Shown one piece after another: positions 33,352-43,621 of a DNA stretch of 64,000 bases. Made by a program: the position numbers and the translations under genes. The notes beneath the pieces were generated by a model, which searched no databases, was not told where the DNA came from, and saw only the letters and a program-made list of their open reading frames with translations. How positions within the stretch are numbered: position 1 is the first letter of the stretch; the number at the start of each line of letters is the position of its first letter. The DNA comes from Didymella arachidicola (Eukaryota; Ascomycota; Dothideomycetes; Pleosporales; Didymellaceae): positions 620,001 to 684,000 of the forward strand of contig CM049987.1 in the NCBI GenBank assembly GCA_016630955.3, in the 5' to 3' direction.

Positions 33352-34198
33352 ATTGAAGATGACGCTATGCACCCAGTGTGGTGGGGTACAAGGGTCTTGT
33401 GAGAGCAGAGAGGAGGATGTCGCAGTCAAGATTCACGATGATCTCACGGGCATATCGAGGCATTAAGAGGAGGTGCGCGGAACGAGACCGATAGCGTCAA
33501 CACGTCAACTGGATGGCGGCTGACGTCGCCCATCCCCCATGCGGTATGTCCAACAGGAGACGAGGGCGATAAAGGCTTGTCAAAGCTTGTGTCGCGTGTC
33601 GACTCTGGGCGCGTTACGACTTATCAGCATGAGGCGCGCCGCTATCTCGAAAGACGGGGAAGGTCCAACGAGAATGCCGGGGGCTCTTTGGCGCAACGGC
33701 CTAATTATTGCAGGCGGCTGAAGATCTGGACGCGCCGTCGAAATGAATCCCGGCGCTCGGCAGGCTGGTGCGCAGCTGTCCGGGGCCGGAAAGACTGGCA
33801 AAGAACTACAAAGGGTATCACGACCCCGAACGGGCGTCAAAGGCGTGTGTATCTCGTCGATATGGGTATGACCTGTGGAAATGACAAGTGCAGCGCCAAC
33901 CCCACAATCTGCAACGGTCAAGCTTTCGGAAGGGACCCGCTAGGCCGTAAAAGTGGGCCACGCCGGAACCTCTCGACACGAACACCATGATGGCCGCCAA
34001 CGTCGAGGCATCGCAGCGCGACTGCAGGGGAAAGCGCGGCTTTGAATACAGTACACATCTTGGTTGACGCATCGAATCTGAGGCACGCCGCCCATCCACA
34101 CCTCGGACCATCAAAGTCTCCCCAGAATCCTACGTCATTGCGCGAGCCATCCTCTCGTCGCTGCGCCCATCGACTGCTCGACGCTGCAGACCACCAGC
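33352..34198. other. Divergent promoter region (permease / acid phosphatase)
   Basis: Contains both promoters. No open frame here has recognisable features, and I see no clear regulatory repeat or Pho4-type CACGTG. Confidence 0.4.
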
Positions 34199-35732
34199 AT
34201 GATGACGCGCGCATGGAACAAAGTGCGCGGCAATTGCTCGCATGAGTACACGCCACTGCCGCTGAGCGAGAAGGAGGCGTACCCGGAGCTCAAGACGCGG
34301 TTCCAGGAGCGCTCGCGCTTCACAGTCGTCGGCCTGGTGCTCTGCATCGCGGGCTGCCTCTTCGCCCTGTACGGCCTGTTCAGGTACGCCAGAGCACATC
34401 GCGCTCGACTGACCCATGGCTGACGCTCACAGCGCCCTCATCACGCCCACGAACAAGTCCTGCGACACGGTCAACGACGGCTACCGCTGCAGCCCCAAGA
34501 CAAGCCACTTCTGGGGCCAGTACTCGCTGTGGTACTCGGTGCCGTCTGAGATCAGCGTCCAGCCACCCAGCGGCTGCGACGTCACATTTGCCAACGTCCT
34601 CTCTCGCCATGGCGGCCGCGATCCAACCGCGGGCAAATCCTTGGCCTACGCCCTCCTGATCGCCAACATCCAGAACACGAGCACCGCCTTCCCTGACGAG
34701 TTCGCTTTCCTGAAACACTACGAGTACAAGCTGGGAGCAGACGAGCTGACTGATGCCGGGCGACAGGAGATGGTCAACTCTGGCGCCCACTTCTTCCACC
34801 GCTATCGCAAGCTCGTCAAGAAGCACACTCCGTTCGTGCGCGCAGGAGGCCAGCACCGTGTCGTTGAGTCGGCAGAGGAATGGCTGTCAGGTATTGCCCA
34901 GTCGCTGGACGAGAAGGCCAACAAGGTCGATGTCATCATCCCCGAGGGCACCGAATGGAACAACACACTGTCTCACGATGTCTGTCCAGCCTTCACTGGC
35001 AGTCCTGGCTACGAGGCGCAGCGTCTCTGGGCATCCAAGTTCGTTCCTCCCATTCAAGAACGAGTCAACACAAAGCTGGGCACCAACCTGAGCGCTACCT
35101 ACGTCGTCTACCTGATGGACATGTGTCCATTCGACACGCTTGCGCATCCCACTGCGAAGACCTCACCATTCTGTCACTTGTTTACAGAGAAGGAGTGGCA
35201 CGAGTACGATTACTTCCAGACCCTCGGCAAATACTACGGCTATGGTGTCGGCAACCCTCTCGGCGCTACGCAGGGTGCAGGCTACGTGAACGAGCTGCTA
35301 GCCAGGCTGCAGAACAAGCCGGTCGAGGACACCACAAACACGAACCGCACACTTGACTCTGATCCCGCAACTTTCCCACTCGATCGCAAGGTCTACGCCG
35401 ACTTCAGCCACGACAACGATATCAGTGGTGTTCTGGCCGCGCTTGGCCTCTACAACCAGACGAAGCCGCTGTCCAAGACGACTGTGGAGAGCACCAAGGA
35501 CACGTACGGCTACTCTGCCGCCTGGACGGTCCCGTTCGCGTCGAGATTGTACGTGGAGAAGCTGCAGTGCAGCGGCGCGAAGGAAGAGTTTGTGCGCATC
35601 ATCGTCAACGATCGTGTGCAGCCACTGGAGTTCTGTGGCGCAGACAAGCACGGCAGGTGCACATTGACTAAGTTTGTTAAGAGCCAAAGCTTCGCCAGGA
35701 ACGGTGGGCTGTGGAGCCAATGTTTTGAGTAA
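34199..35732 (+). CDS. Histidine acid phosphatase (phytase-like) with N-terminal membrane anchor
   Basis: Exons 34199-34383 and 34433-35732 (1485 nt, 494 residues); the 49-nt intron begins GTACGC, contains GGCTGAC and ends CTCACAG. The catalytic motif SRHGGRDP (about residue 120-127, consensus RHGxRxP) and the proton donor motif FSHDNDISG are intact. Other family features are GAHFFHRYRKL, RAGGQHRVVESA, DMCPFDTLAH and GYGVGNPLGATQG; cysteines are spaced as in fungal PhyA. Enzymes of this family remove phosphate from phytate and other esters. Instead of a cleavable signal peptide it starts with about 42 hydrophilic residues, then one hydrophobic helix (FTVVGLVLCIAGCLFALYGLF), so it should be a type II membrane protein with the catalytic domain outside. 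Confidence 0.94.
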
Positions 35733-36077
35733 AGCACTCCTGCCCTATCTGCATTGACGCAATTTATAGACCGGATCATAGACCATGTAGACGTCCCATC
35801 TCTCGACCCAATCGACTATTATTTTCACAATAGACATCGTGCGCGTCAATTTCCATCACGAAATACATTTTCGCCTCCGACAAAGAAACCGCCAGTACAA
35901 ACAAAGGCGCAGTAACAACCTTCACAATGTCTTTGATCTCTCAACAAGTCCTTTCGAGTAGTCACGCACCGGCAGAAGTCTCAGTCATGTTGCCGGCGCT
36001 TTCGTATACAAGCAATCGACCATCTGACAATTGCCAGCAAACTCAAGCCAAACAGCCACCAGGCAGAACCTTCGCAA

Positions 36078-37004
36078 ATGTCATGGACCCGCCCAGCACG
36101 CGCCAGCAAGACCGCGGCCGCATCCAACATCAGCGCGATGCTAGCAGCTCACGCCCAACCCCCTACTGCACCAAACCCAGTAGCTGATCCTCCTCCGTCT
36201 AACCCCAGCCCACCTTCAGGATTCTCGCTCAAATTCAAGAAAGAGGTCTGGAACGCATACACCTCACTTCCACCACGCGCATCACCCATCTCAACCACCT
36301 CCCTCCCCTCGCCCAAATCCAAAGCAGGCCAGAAACCCAAACACCGCATCACCACCAGCAAAGCCCCTGTCTCAAAACCACCAAAGCGCTCCCCAGCGCC
36401 ACGCCAGTGCAAAGTAAAACTAACGCGCTTCCAATACGGCGGCCCCGACCGCCGCGAACGAGGCAAGTACAGGGACATGATCACCCTCGAGACACCATGT
36501 TTGCGACCGACGTGTGCGAATTGCCAGCGATGGCACGGACATGTACTGCGCGACAGCGATGAGACGGAGGGAGTGAGCGTGCCCAGCGGGCAGGATGCTG
36601 CGCGTCCGAGACTCAAGCTCAATCTGAGATTCAACACGCCTGCATCAGATAAGGATAGGGAATGCGATATTGATCCTGTCTCGGTGCACGCTTCGCCCAA
36701 GATAGCCCCGTGCGGGACCACCTCGTGCGAGGCTCTGCGGCATAGTTACATCGCACGACTGAGATTCGGTAGCGATGCAGGCAAGGCCAAGTTCCGGGCG
36801 CTTGTGCATACGCAGGCCCGCAAGGAGATACGGATGGCGCGCAAGAGACTCGGGCGTGTGGCGGAAGATGTAGTACGACAGACCCTGTTGCAAGGAGATG
36901 GAGTCGGTGGACAGATGCCGCAGCAGAGACACAGGGCAAAGTTTGCATTCGACAGGGTGATGGGGAGGGAGAATCACAGGATAGTGATGGGGACGCATGT
37001 TTAG
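36078..37004 (+). CDS. Hypothetical basic protein
   Basis: Open frame of 308 codons starting at ATG 36078 (MSWTRPARASKTAAASNISA). The first 110 residues are Pro/Ser/Lys-rich and look disordered. The part from residue 108 is more protein-like: KVKLTRFQYGGPDRRERGKY, then a Cys/His cluster CLRPTCANCQRWHGHVL that might bind zinc, and a basic helical C-terminus (QARKEIRMARKRLGRVAEDV). No family recognised. A well-placed ATG at 35927 (context CACAATGTC) opens another frame of 86 codons; a short intron with a CTGAC branch site near 36025 might join them, but the possible donor is weak (GTTGCC). It converges with the phosphatase gene, 79 nt away. Confidence 0.55.
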   Translation: MSWTRPARASKTAAASNISAMLAAHAQPPTAPNPVADPPPSNPSPPSGFSLKFKKEVWNAYTSLPPRASPISTTSLPSPKSKAGQKPKHRITTSKAPVSKPPKRSPAPRQCKVKLTRFQYGGPDRRERGKYRDMITLETPCLRPTCANCQRWHGHVLRDSDETEGVSVPSGQDAARPRLKLNLRFNTPASDKDRECDIDPVSVHASPKIAPCGTTSCEALRHSYIARLRFGSDAGKAKFRALVHTQARKEIRMARKRLGRVAEDVVRQTLLQGDGVGGQMPQQRHRAKFAFDRVMGRENHRIVMGTHV

Positions 37005-37083
37005 TAGGGCGACTTCGACACAGACTGGCGGACAACGACACCAAATAAGAGGTAGTAAGAACGTAACATCGTCTACTCGAATC

Positions 37084-38161
37084 TCATCTAGGAATATGGT
37101 TGACCCTGCCATCATACACGCCCTTGAAGACACACCAGTACGCCATATGCGCAAACGCGATACCAACCAAGCTCCCAAACAGCACATCAACCGGGTGATG
37201 CCAACAATCTCTAACCTTACTCGCCGCAATCAAAAACGCCACAAGCCACGGCAACACCCAAACAACCATCTTCCAATGGCGTATCCTCCCCTCCCCCCTC
37301 TCATCATCCACACACCCACGATCCCCCGCCTCACCACTACCACTCGGCCTATAGCACGGCAGCGCACTCTCCCGCCTCGTACCAAAAACCTTCAACCTCC
37401 CATTGAGATACAGCGCCAAGAACCCAAACCCCGCAAACGCCGCGCTCGAGTGTCCCGACGGAAACGACATCTGCGCTTCCCTGACTCGCTTGGCATCGCC
37501 CGTGCACACCGCAGCTGTGTACTACACCGCGTGGCCCTGTGCGCCGAGCACCGAGGGCGGCAGGGGGCCCAGCGGCGCGCAGACAGTGAGGAAGTGCGGG
37601 CGCAACCCGCCGATGAACCATTTGATGAAGCACTGGAAGAGCGTTGCGGTTGCGAGGGCGTAGCCCAGACCTATGCTCTGCGGATGTTAGACGCTGGAGG
37701 TGGAGAAGGGGGGTACGAACCGCTGCGTTGCTTTCCCAGAAGTTGTGGGTGTGCCACAGGCCGATTGCGCCCATGATGGCGAAGGGAATGGCGAAGGAGA
37801 TGGTGGCGCTTACGAGTGTGGTGATGTATTCGGCGAGGAAGGGTTTGCTGTGCTGGAGACCCCATGAGGAAGTCCATATGCCATCGAAGAGCGGGAAATA
37901 TCGCGGCATGAGAGGGGTGGCGAAGAGGTATATGAGTTGGGCGATCAGGAGGCAGGTGAGCTGGGTTGCGATGTCCAGCCAGGAAGCCTTCAGCCAGGTT
38001 TTGAAAGGTGGGCTGTTATTGAATTGGGGTATGAATTTCCGTGGTCCGGACCGGGTTGGCTTCGAGGCAGCTGGCAAGCTTTCGGGTTGCTTCTGGTCGT
38101 GACTGTTGCGCGGCAGGGTCTCCTCAGGAATAGTGGGGAGGTAGTCAACGAACGAAGACAT
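37084..38161 (-). pseudogene. Lipid phosphate phosphatase (PAP2/Dpp1-like), broken by in-frame TAG
   Basis: Exons 38161-37721 and 37677-37084 (1035 nt, 344 codons plus stop); the 43-nt intron begins GTTCGT, contains CGTCTAAC and ends CCGCAG. The protein is an integral membrane PAP2 phosphatase (diacylglycerol pyrophosphate/phosphatidate type) with about six helices. All three catalytic motifs are readable: KWFIGGLRPH, SFPSGHSSAAF and SKVRDCWHHPVDV. Between the first and second motif the frame is cut by TAG at 37522-37524, in ...GHAV-stop-YTAAVCTGD. In relatives the same point reads VYYT-like, so a single TAC to TAG change explains it. No in-frame splice with a good donor removes it: the only phase-matching option is GTCTGC, 63 nt. 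A recent null allele or sequencing error is most likely. The start MSSFVDYLPTIPEETLPRNS is natural. Confidence 0.8.
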
Positions 38162-38307
38162 GATTGTAGCAATATACGATGCTGAACCCAGCCACTGGGT
38201 TTTAGTGACGGCTGCGGTGAGAACGAGGACTTGGTATATTCGAGCAATTCTTGTTCGAGTCTTGCCAGGACTCCGACTGCCTTTCAAGTTCTATCTGCGC
38301 CTGCTGC

Positions 38308-41300
38308 TTAAAAGCCAAACACGTTCTCGTCCTCCTTGAAGCCCCACTCTTTCAAAACAGGAAGGGCCGCCTTTTGAATCATGGCAGGCGGCCCACATAG
38401 AAACACACCTACTTTATCGCCTGGCGCGAACAGAGCTTCTTTGAGAATTTCGGCGTTGACGTGCCCCTTCGTACCTTGCCAATCACCTGACGGATGACTT
38501 AGCACGTGCGTGATCTTCAGTCTACCGCTGCTTTCCTTCTCAAACTGATCGAGTGCCTCCTTGAGAAGTATGTCTTTTTCGCTCTTGTTGGCATCGACGA
38601 CGCGGATCTCGGTCTTGTCGTCGGAAGACAGCATTGCGCGCGCGAGAAGTGCGTAACCAGGCGTGATCCCACTGCCTCCAAGAACGAGATTGATGCGATT
38701 GAACGTGTACTTCTTGTCTGAGATGGTGAAGGAGCCGTTGCCGGTATATTCGATCTCGCCTGTCGGGCCGCGGATTTCGATCTCCTCGCCAATGGGCATG
38801 CAGTCGAGGATGTTGGACATGGCACCCCCCGGCTGCTCGTCAGTGGGGAAGTAAGTTTTCACAGTGAGCTCAAAGGTGCCATTGCCGTCGCGGAAGTCCT
38901 GATCCTTGTCGCCGCCGGACTTGCCATCAGGGAGCAACGGCTTTGTAGGCGTGTACGAACGGATCAACATGCGGTCTTTCATGTGAAAACCGAGCTGCAC
39001 GTGCTGGCAGGTACCAAGGCCAAGGTCCGGCTTACCGTCAGGAAGCTCGAAGGTATAGGCGCGTGTATCGTCGGAGATCGATTTGCGGTCCACTAGCTTG
39101 ACTGGCACCCATCTGTGCTTCTGCAGAGTTATCTTATCCGAACCTTGTGACGATTCAGCCTTCTCTTTCGCTGCAGCTTCTTCACTCTGTTTGATGAAGG
39201 CCACGGCTTTGTCAGTGACAGTGCCAAGGATACATTCTGACTTGGTTAACATGACATGAACCATGCAGTCGATGCAGTCTCACCTTTGAGCTTCTGATAT
39301 GCATAGCCATCGTGAATGCTCTCAAACTCACTGCTCGTCTCAGCGTGGACTTTGCCTGCGTGACTCATCACTGCCGCCTTGCCACCAGGGTGCCAATCGA
39401 GGACGCTTGTCGCATCGTATACCTTGTTGTCGACCACAATCCAGCAGTCGCTGTCGGTATTGTGCTTCTCGATTTCCTCTCTTGTAAATCGCTCAGACGG
39501 CGCGCCGGCCTCCTGCTTTGCAGTCGCAATCCGGTTCTCGGTGCTGGGCTTCATCCATCCGCCATCACCCGTGCCTGGCTCGACCGGATGCCTGTAAAGG
39601 ATTGACGGCGTCTCGGCGTCGTCATCCTGGATTATAGAAGGTTTGACAACGTACCAGCCATTGTTCATCATACCCATAACGTTCCAATTGCCATGTTGAG
39701 GCTGCGTGTTCTTGAAAACATTGAAGCAACGGACAGTGATGCTCTTCACTCGTAACAGGTGGGTGAAGTCGACGTCCACGTGCCAATGCAGCCATGTCCA
39801 AAACTTCTTGCCGTGACGAATTGGCGCATCTGGGAATTTACGAATGCAGTAAAGCCAGCTTTCTCCATCATCCAGTGAGACTTCCACTCTCTGAACTTCA
39901 TGGCCTCCGCCGTCGTATGCATAGCCTTCGACTCGATATGTATTGCCTTTCTTTGCTGCTGTGAGTGGGATCTTCTCGCCTTGCGCTGGCTTGACGATGA
40001 CAGAGTTGAGATTCTGCTCGTTACATGCTGTGTCAGGATGCCTGAACAAGGTCTCCGCGAACTCGCCGTCCTTCTCCGTGACAAAGGAAGGCAAGACCCG
40101 ATTGTCCCAGATGTGGTAGTATGAGTCGTTCTCCTTCTCCGAGATCCAGATGCGCTTGAGCCACTTGACGCAGCGGCCGCCAACATAGCCCGGAATTATA
40201 ACCCGCACAGGGTACCCATGATCCGGCGGTAAAGGCGTGTCATTCATCTCATATGCTAAGATCACATCGTTTGTGGGATCCATGGCGTAGTCGAAAGGTA
40301 TACATGTAGCGTACTTGCCCTCACTTGGTTCGTCGGCGCCTTCGAAGTTGACCCAGTAGCGCTTGCCTGTCGGAGTGTCAATCGTAACCTAATAATACAG
40401 TATATTGACAGCAGGTCACTTACCCTCCGGCATCTTCGGCTGGATACCCGCTTCAAGAAGCGCATCGCGCAATAGCGGGCCTTTCCAGTACGCGCAGCTC
40501 ACAGCTCCTGCGCCCCAGCTGAAACCTTTCGACTTCTTGATAAGGTTAAGCTCTTTGCGACGGTTGCCGTCACAAGCTAATGCGACTGGAATGTTGATCG
40601 ATCGGAATTTTACCTTGAGGTCATCCATTGTCAACATGAGTTTGCCATTTTCAATGTCTAGTTGATGGAATTCCCACAGTAGTCGAGGAACAGCGCCATG
40701 GTTGCGGACATAATGGAGCTCATTTGGTGTGATGAGGCCGGCTTCAAAGAGGTGTGTAAGGTTCGCTTCGGCATTCAGGGGGTGCTTGCCAGTCAGACGA
40801 ATGAGATCTGATGAGCGTGGTAGCCAGTTGTCAGGCGAGAACTGATCAGCTTCATCGATGGAGATCGTACTGCGGTTGTTGTGTTGTGGACTCTTGCGCT
40901 TACCATCGTTCTGCTCCAGCTGCGTGATGTAGTTCTTCTCATGTTGCAAGGCCCGTAACAAAGCGATCTCTTGAGGTGTGTATCTTTCCCGCAACTTCTC
41001 GTACTCTGTTTTGTACTTCTCTGACTCGTCACTCGAGTAACCTGAGTCCGATTCGCCCTTGTCTGCGTATGCATCGTGGTGCTTGCCATCCTGACCGGTT
41101 TCACGCTTCCATTTCTCTTCATCTTGGTTCCCTTGGGCCTGGTCTTTGCTGTCTTTGGAGTCTTTCGAAGTGCTCTCATCTTTTTTCTTGGCATCGCCAT
41201 TTTGATCTTGCTGCTCCTTCTTCTTCTGCTCTTCCTGCTGCTTCCTCTTGATATTTGCCGGCCACTCCTCCTCATTTTTGACCCAATCCTCGGTAAACTC

Positions 41301-41642
41301 CACAACATATCTCCATCCCAGGCTCCTATTCTCAGGGTGTCTGAGATGAAGGTCTTTCTCGCCTTCTATCAAGTCTCTGAAATTAACAAGATTGCCGCTC
41401 TTAGCTCGTTGCTTTAGCTTCTCATATTCAGCTTTGGCCTCATCGCCCAATTCCTCTGCATCTTCAATACGCTCGTCATCGCGATGCGTGATGCCTGGCA
41501 AACGATCGCCCTGCTTATTCCTGAAACCCACACGATGGCTGTGTCCGTGAATGTTCTTCCAGTCTGGCTCGTTATTGATATCCTCCGCCGTTGAACCTGG
41601 ATGGTTGGTAACCTGGACGCGCCAGGGGATGTGGTACGGCAT
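38308..41642 (-). CDS. niaD: Assimilatory nitrate reductase (NAD(P)H)
   Basis: Reduces nitrate to nitrite in the cytosol, using molybdenum cofactor, haem and FAD. Exons 41642-40424, 40366-39284 and 39236-38308 (3231 nt, 1076 residues). Intron 1 (57 nt, GTAAGT to CCGACAG) joins MPEG to KRYWVNFEGADE; intron 2 (47 nt, GTGAGA to AGTCAG) joins KLKE to CILGTVTD. Mo-pterin domain: LIRLTGKHPLNAEA, the Mo-ligand Cys in ACDGNRRKELN, GYVGGRCVKWLKRIW. Cytochrome b5: DWHPGGKAAV and SIHDGYA. FAD: RSYTPTKP and GGSGITPGYA; NAD(P)H: FLCGPPAMI, with the C-terminus GF. Typical fungal enzymes have about 870-910 residues; here roughly 265 residues precede the Mo domain, including a Lys/Glu/Asp/Ser-rich low-complexity block (residues about 130-210). 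A NirA-like CTCCGCGG lies 352 bases upstream. Confidence 0.95.
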
Positions 41643-42568
41643 GTCAATTCAAACGATCGTCAGGTCGCAAAGAAAAAGCAGAGGAACAAGTAGACAATGT
41701 TACGAGACTACAGCGGATCTACACAAGGGTGGGAAAGGTACTGCTATGAGCACGGGGAGTCGTCTTGTTGACAGTTGCGCAATGAAGCGGTCCAACGCCT
41801 TGTCGTCACATCGGTGACCTTTGCGAGGCATGTCGTCATAGTTTTCATGTCTTGCATTGGTTGCATTGGTTGTGCGTGTGGTTCCGGACGCTGCTGGCTT
41901 TCCAGACTGTGAACGGTTCGTGAATGGTTGCTGGTAGCGGCCGCTAGCAGATGGATCCGGTCTTGTAGGAGCTTGTTTGTCATTGTAATTCTTCTCCGCG
42001 GATGAATCGGAGCGCTCACGATGCCACCGAATCTGGAATTGAAAAATTCCTCTTCCGCTTTAACGTGCTGGTTCTGGCAGTTGAGTCTGTTAGCAGGCAG
42101 GCTAATGCATGGGGTGGTGCTAATTTGAGGTGTAGTGACGAGGAATGCAGATGGGACGGGATCGGCGTGAAGCGGGGTCTTAGCGCATTGCCAGACCCGG
42201 CTAAGGGAACTGATGATGCAAAATATCGAGGGCTAGTCGGTGATGAGGGTCATCAAGAGGTTCACGCGGGCGACTATAGCCTCCAGACGGGTTGTTAAGC
42301 TGCGTTGTACTCGCAAGCAAGCCTTAGTTGACTCCACAGGTTCCATAAACGTCTGATACTGCACTATGAAGTGGTAGCCTTTTGTCGCTATTGAGGTATC
42401 ATTATAACCACATATCCGCCCATTTCCACTGTATTCAACGCGGTACTCCCTGGCCCCTAATGCATGCCTGTCTTGATATCCGTGTTCAAATATCCAAACT
42501 CACATCATGATGGGCTCCTCACCTATCTTCGTTGACGCCCACGTGGTGTCAGTGGCTATCTGGAGTTC
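41643..42568. other. Intergenic: nitrate reductase promoter
   Basis: Promoter of nitrate reductase (reading left). No gene supported. One NirA-type site is listed separately; HGATAR (AreA/Nit2) sites are scarce or absent by eye, which is unexpected for a nitrogen-regulated gene. Confidence 0.45.
41994..42001 (+). promoter_or_regulatory. NirA-type site CTCCGCGG
   Basis: Perfect match to CTCCGHGG, the nonpalindromic site of the nitrate-specific activator NirA in Aspergillus. It is 352 bases upstream of the nitrate reductase start. A single 8-mer could occur by chance (I estimate about 5% in this interval on both strands). Confidence 0.5.
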
Positions 42569-43561
42569 TCACCTCCGAATGAACACAAGCCCTACCCATA
42601 TCCCTGTCAGGAACAGTAAAGCCATCACGGTCACCATAGCCGCCACCCGCTCGATCGTGAACCGAACGTCGTCTGGATGTATCCTCTCGAGCGCAGCTTC
42701 CTCATCCAGCTCTACAACTTCAGCGTGTCGTGGTAAATGTTGTAGGAGCGTTTCGTGGTATGATTGCCGCACTACTGTCGAGTATGCAGGTGGTGCGTCA
42801 TGAGAGTAGAGGACAAACTGTGCGAGCGGTACGTTTTCATCATCCTCACTATCTGTGTCGTCGGAGTACGAAGAGCGACTCAAGCGTGGTAGGTCGGAGG
42901 TGGGTGAGTAGATCTGGAAGGTGAGCGGCTGTTGGTATGTCGTAGATGATGTTGGGCTTGCGATCGTTGTAGAGCTGTCACGATACGGCGATGGCGAACT
43001 GTCGAGATATAGGGCGTTCGGATATGCCGGTGGTTCGATCTGGTGCGGTCTGATAGTAGCTTCCGAGCATGTTGAAATAGGCGATGCTGTGCACTGTGGT
43101 GTTTGTGGACGCCGTTGTGGCTCAATTCTTGAGCACAGTGGTTCGGGGTATGTATTTTGACTCGAGCTCTGTAGCATTGCGTGAGCATCAAGCTTGGGGC
43201 GGGTGGGCTGTGGATGTATACCTCCATGCTTGAACGAGCGACTGCAGCAATGCTGTGCTAAATCTGCTATATTCGCCGCGATATCCAAGTCAGTCAATAG
43301 ACATCAATTTCGACAGCTTCAGCCCGGAGTCGTATCACAATGTCGTGTGTTGTACATGCAGCTGCGCTTCTTATCATACCGCGCGCCGGATCCGTCCTCA
43401 CAGCAGCTGCTCGGGGAATGAGGAGAGCAGCTGCACTTGGTGATGGGTAGGCAAGTGCGGCGACGGTACAGCGCACCTTCATAGTGGGCCTGCATGCTGC
43501 ACGGCATGTGGTAGTGCGAGCTGCCTGAATGGCTGGGGACTTGCAGCCGCCCGGGCTCCAT
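42569..43561 (-). CDS. Tail-anchored protein with two PPAY motifs
   Basis: Best model: exons 43561-43477 and 43263-42569 (780 nt, 259 residues); an in-frame ATG at 43621 could add 20 residues. The intron (213 nt) begins GTGCGC, a fair donor, carries TTGACTGAC near its end and finishes ATAGCAG. Without that intron the first ATG is at 43177 (202 residues). The protein is Ser/Pro/Tyr-rich and disordered, with two PPAY motifs (IEPPAYPNAL and DAPPAYSTVV), an acidic patch DDTDSEDDENVP, and one C-terminal hydrophobic helix (MVTVMALLFLTGIWVGLVFI) followed by RR. PPxY motifs bind WW domains of Nedd4/Rsp5 ubiquitin ligases, so an Rsp5 adaptor on endosomes or Golgi is a fair guess. Not recognised as a named family. 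The last exon is firm; the first is tentative. Confidence 0.55.
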
Positions 43562-43621
43562 CTGTGGTTGAGGTTTAGTGGTGATGCTTGCCGCAGGTGC
43601 AGCTCGCTTAGCGTTGATCAT

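Noticed and set aside
37522..37584. A 63-nt intron removing the TAG in the lipid phosphatase
   Set aside because: The donor would be GTCTGC with no branch site, and it would delete conserved residues after the RPH motif. I keep the nonsense reading but leave splicing open for testing.
40371..40382. TATTAG as the acceptor of nitrate reductase intron 1
   Set aside because: From the GTAAGT donor it puts the protein out of frame (stop after three codons). The later CCGACAG at 40369-40367 restores MPEGKRYWVNFEGAD in frame.
12345..42000. A secondary-metabolite gene cluster
   Set aside because: There are no polyketide synthase, NRPS, terpene cyclase or P450 genes; the dioxygenase and permease alone do not make a cluster.
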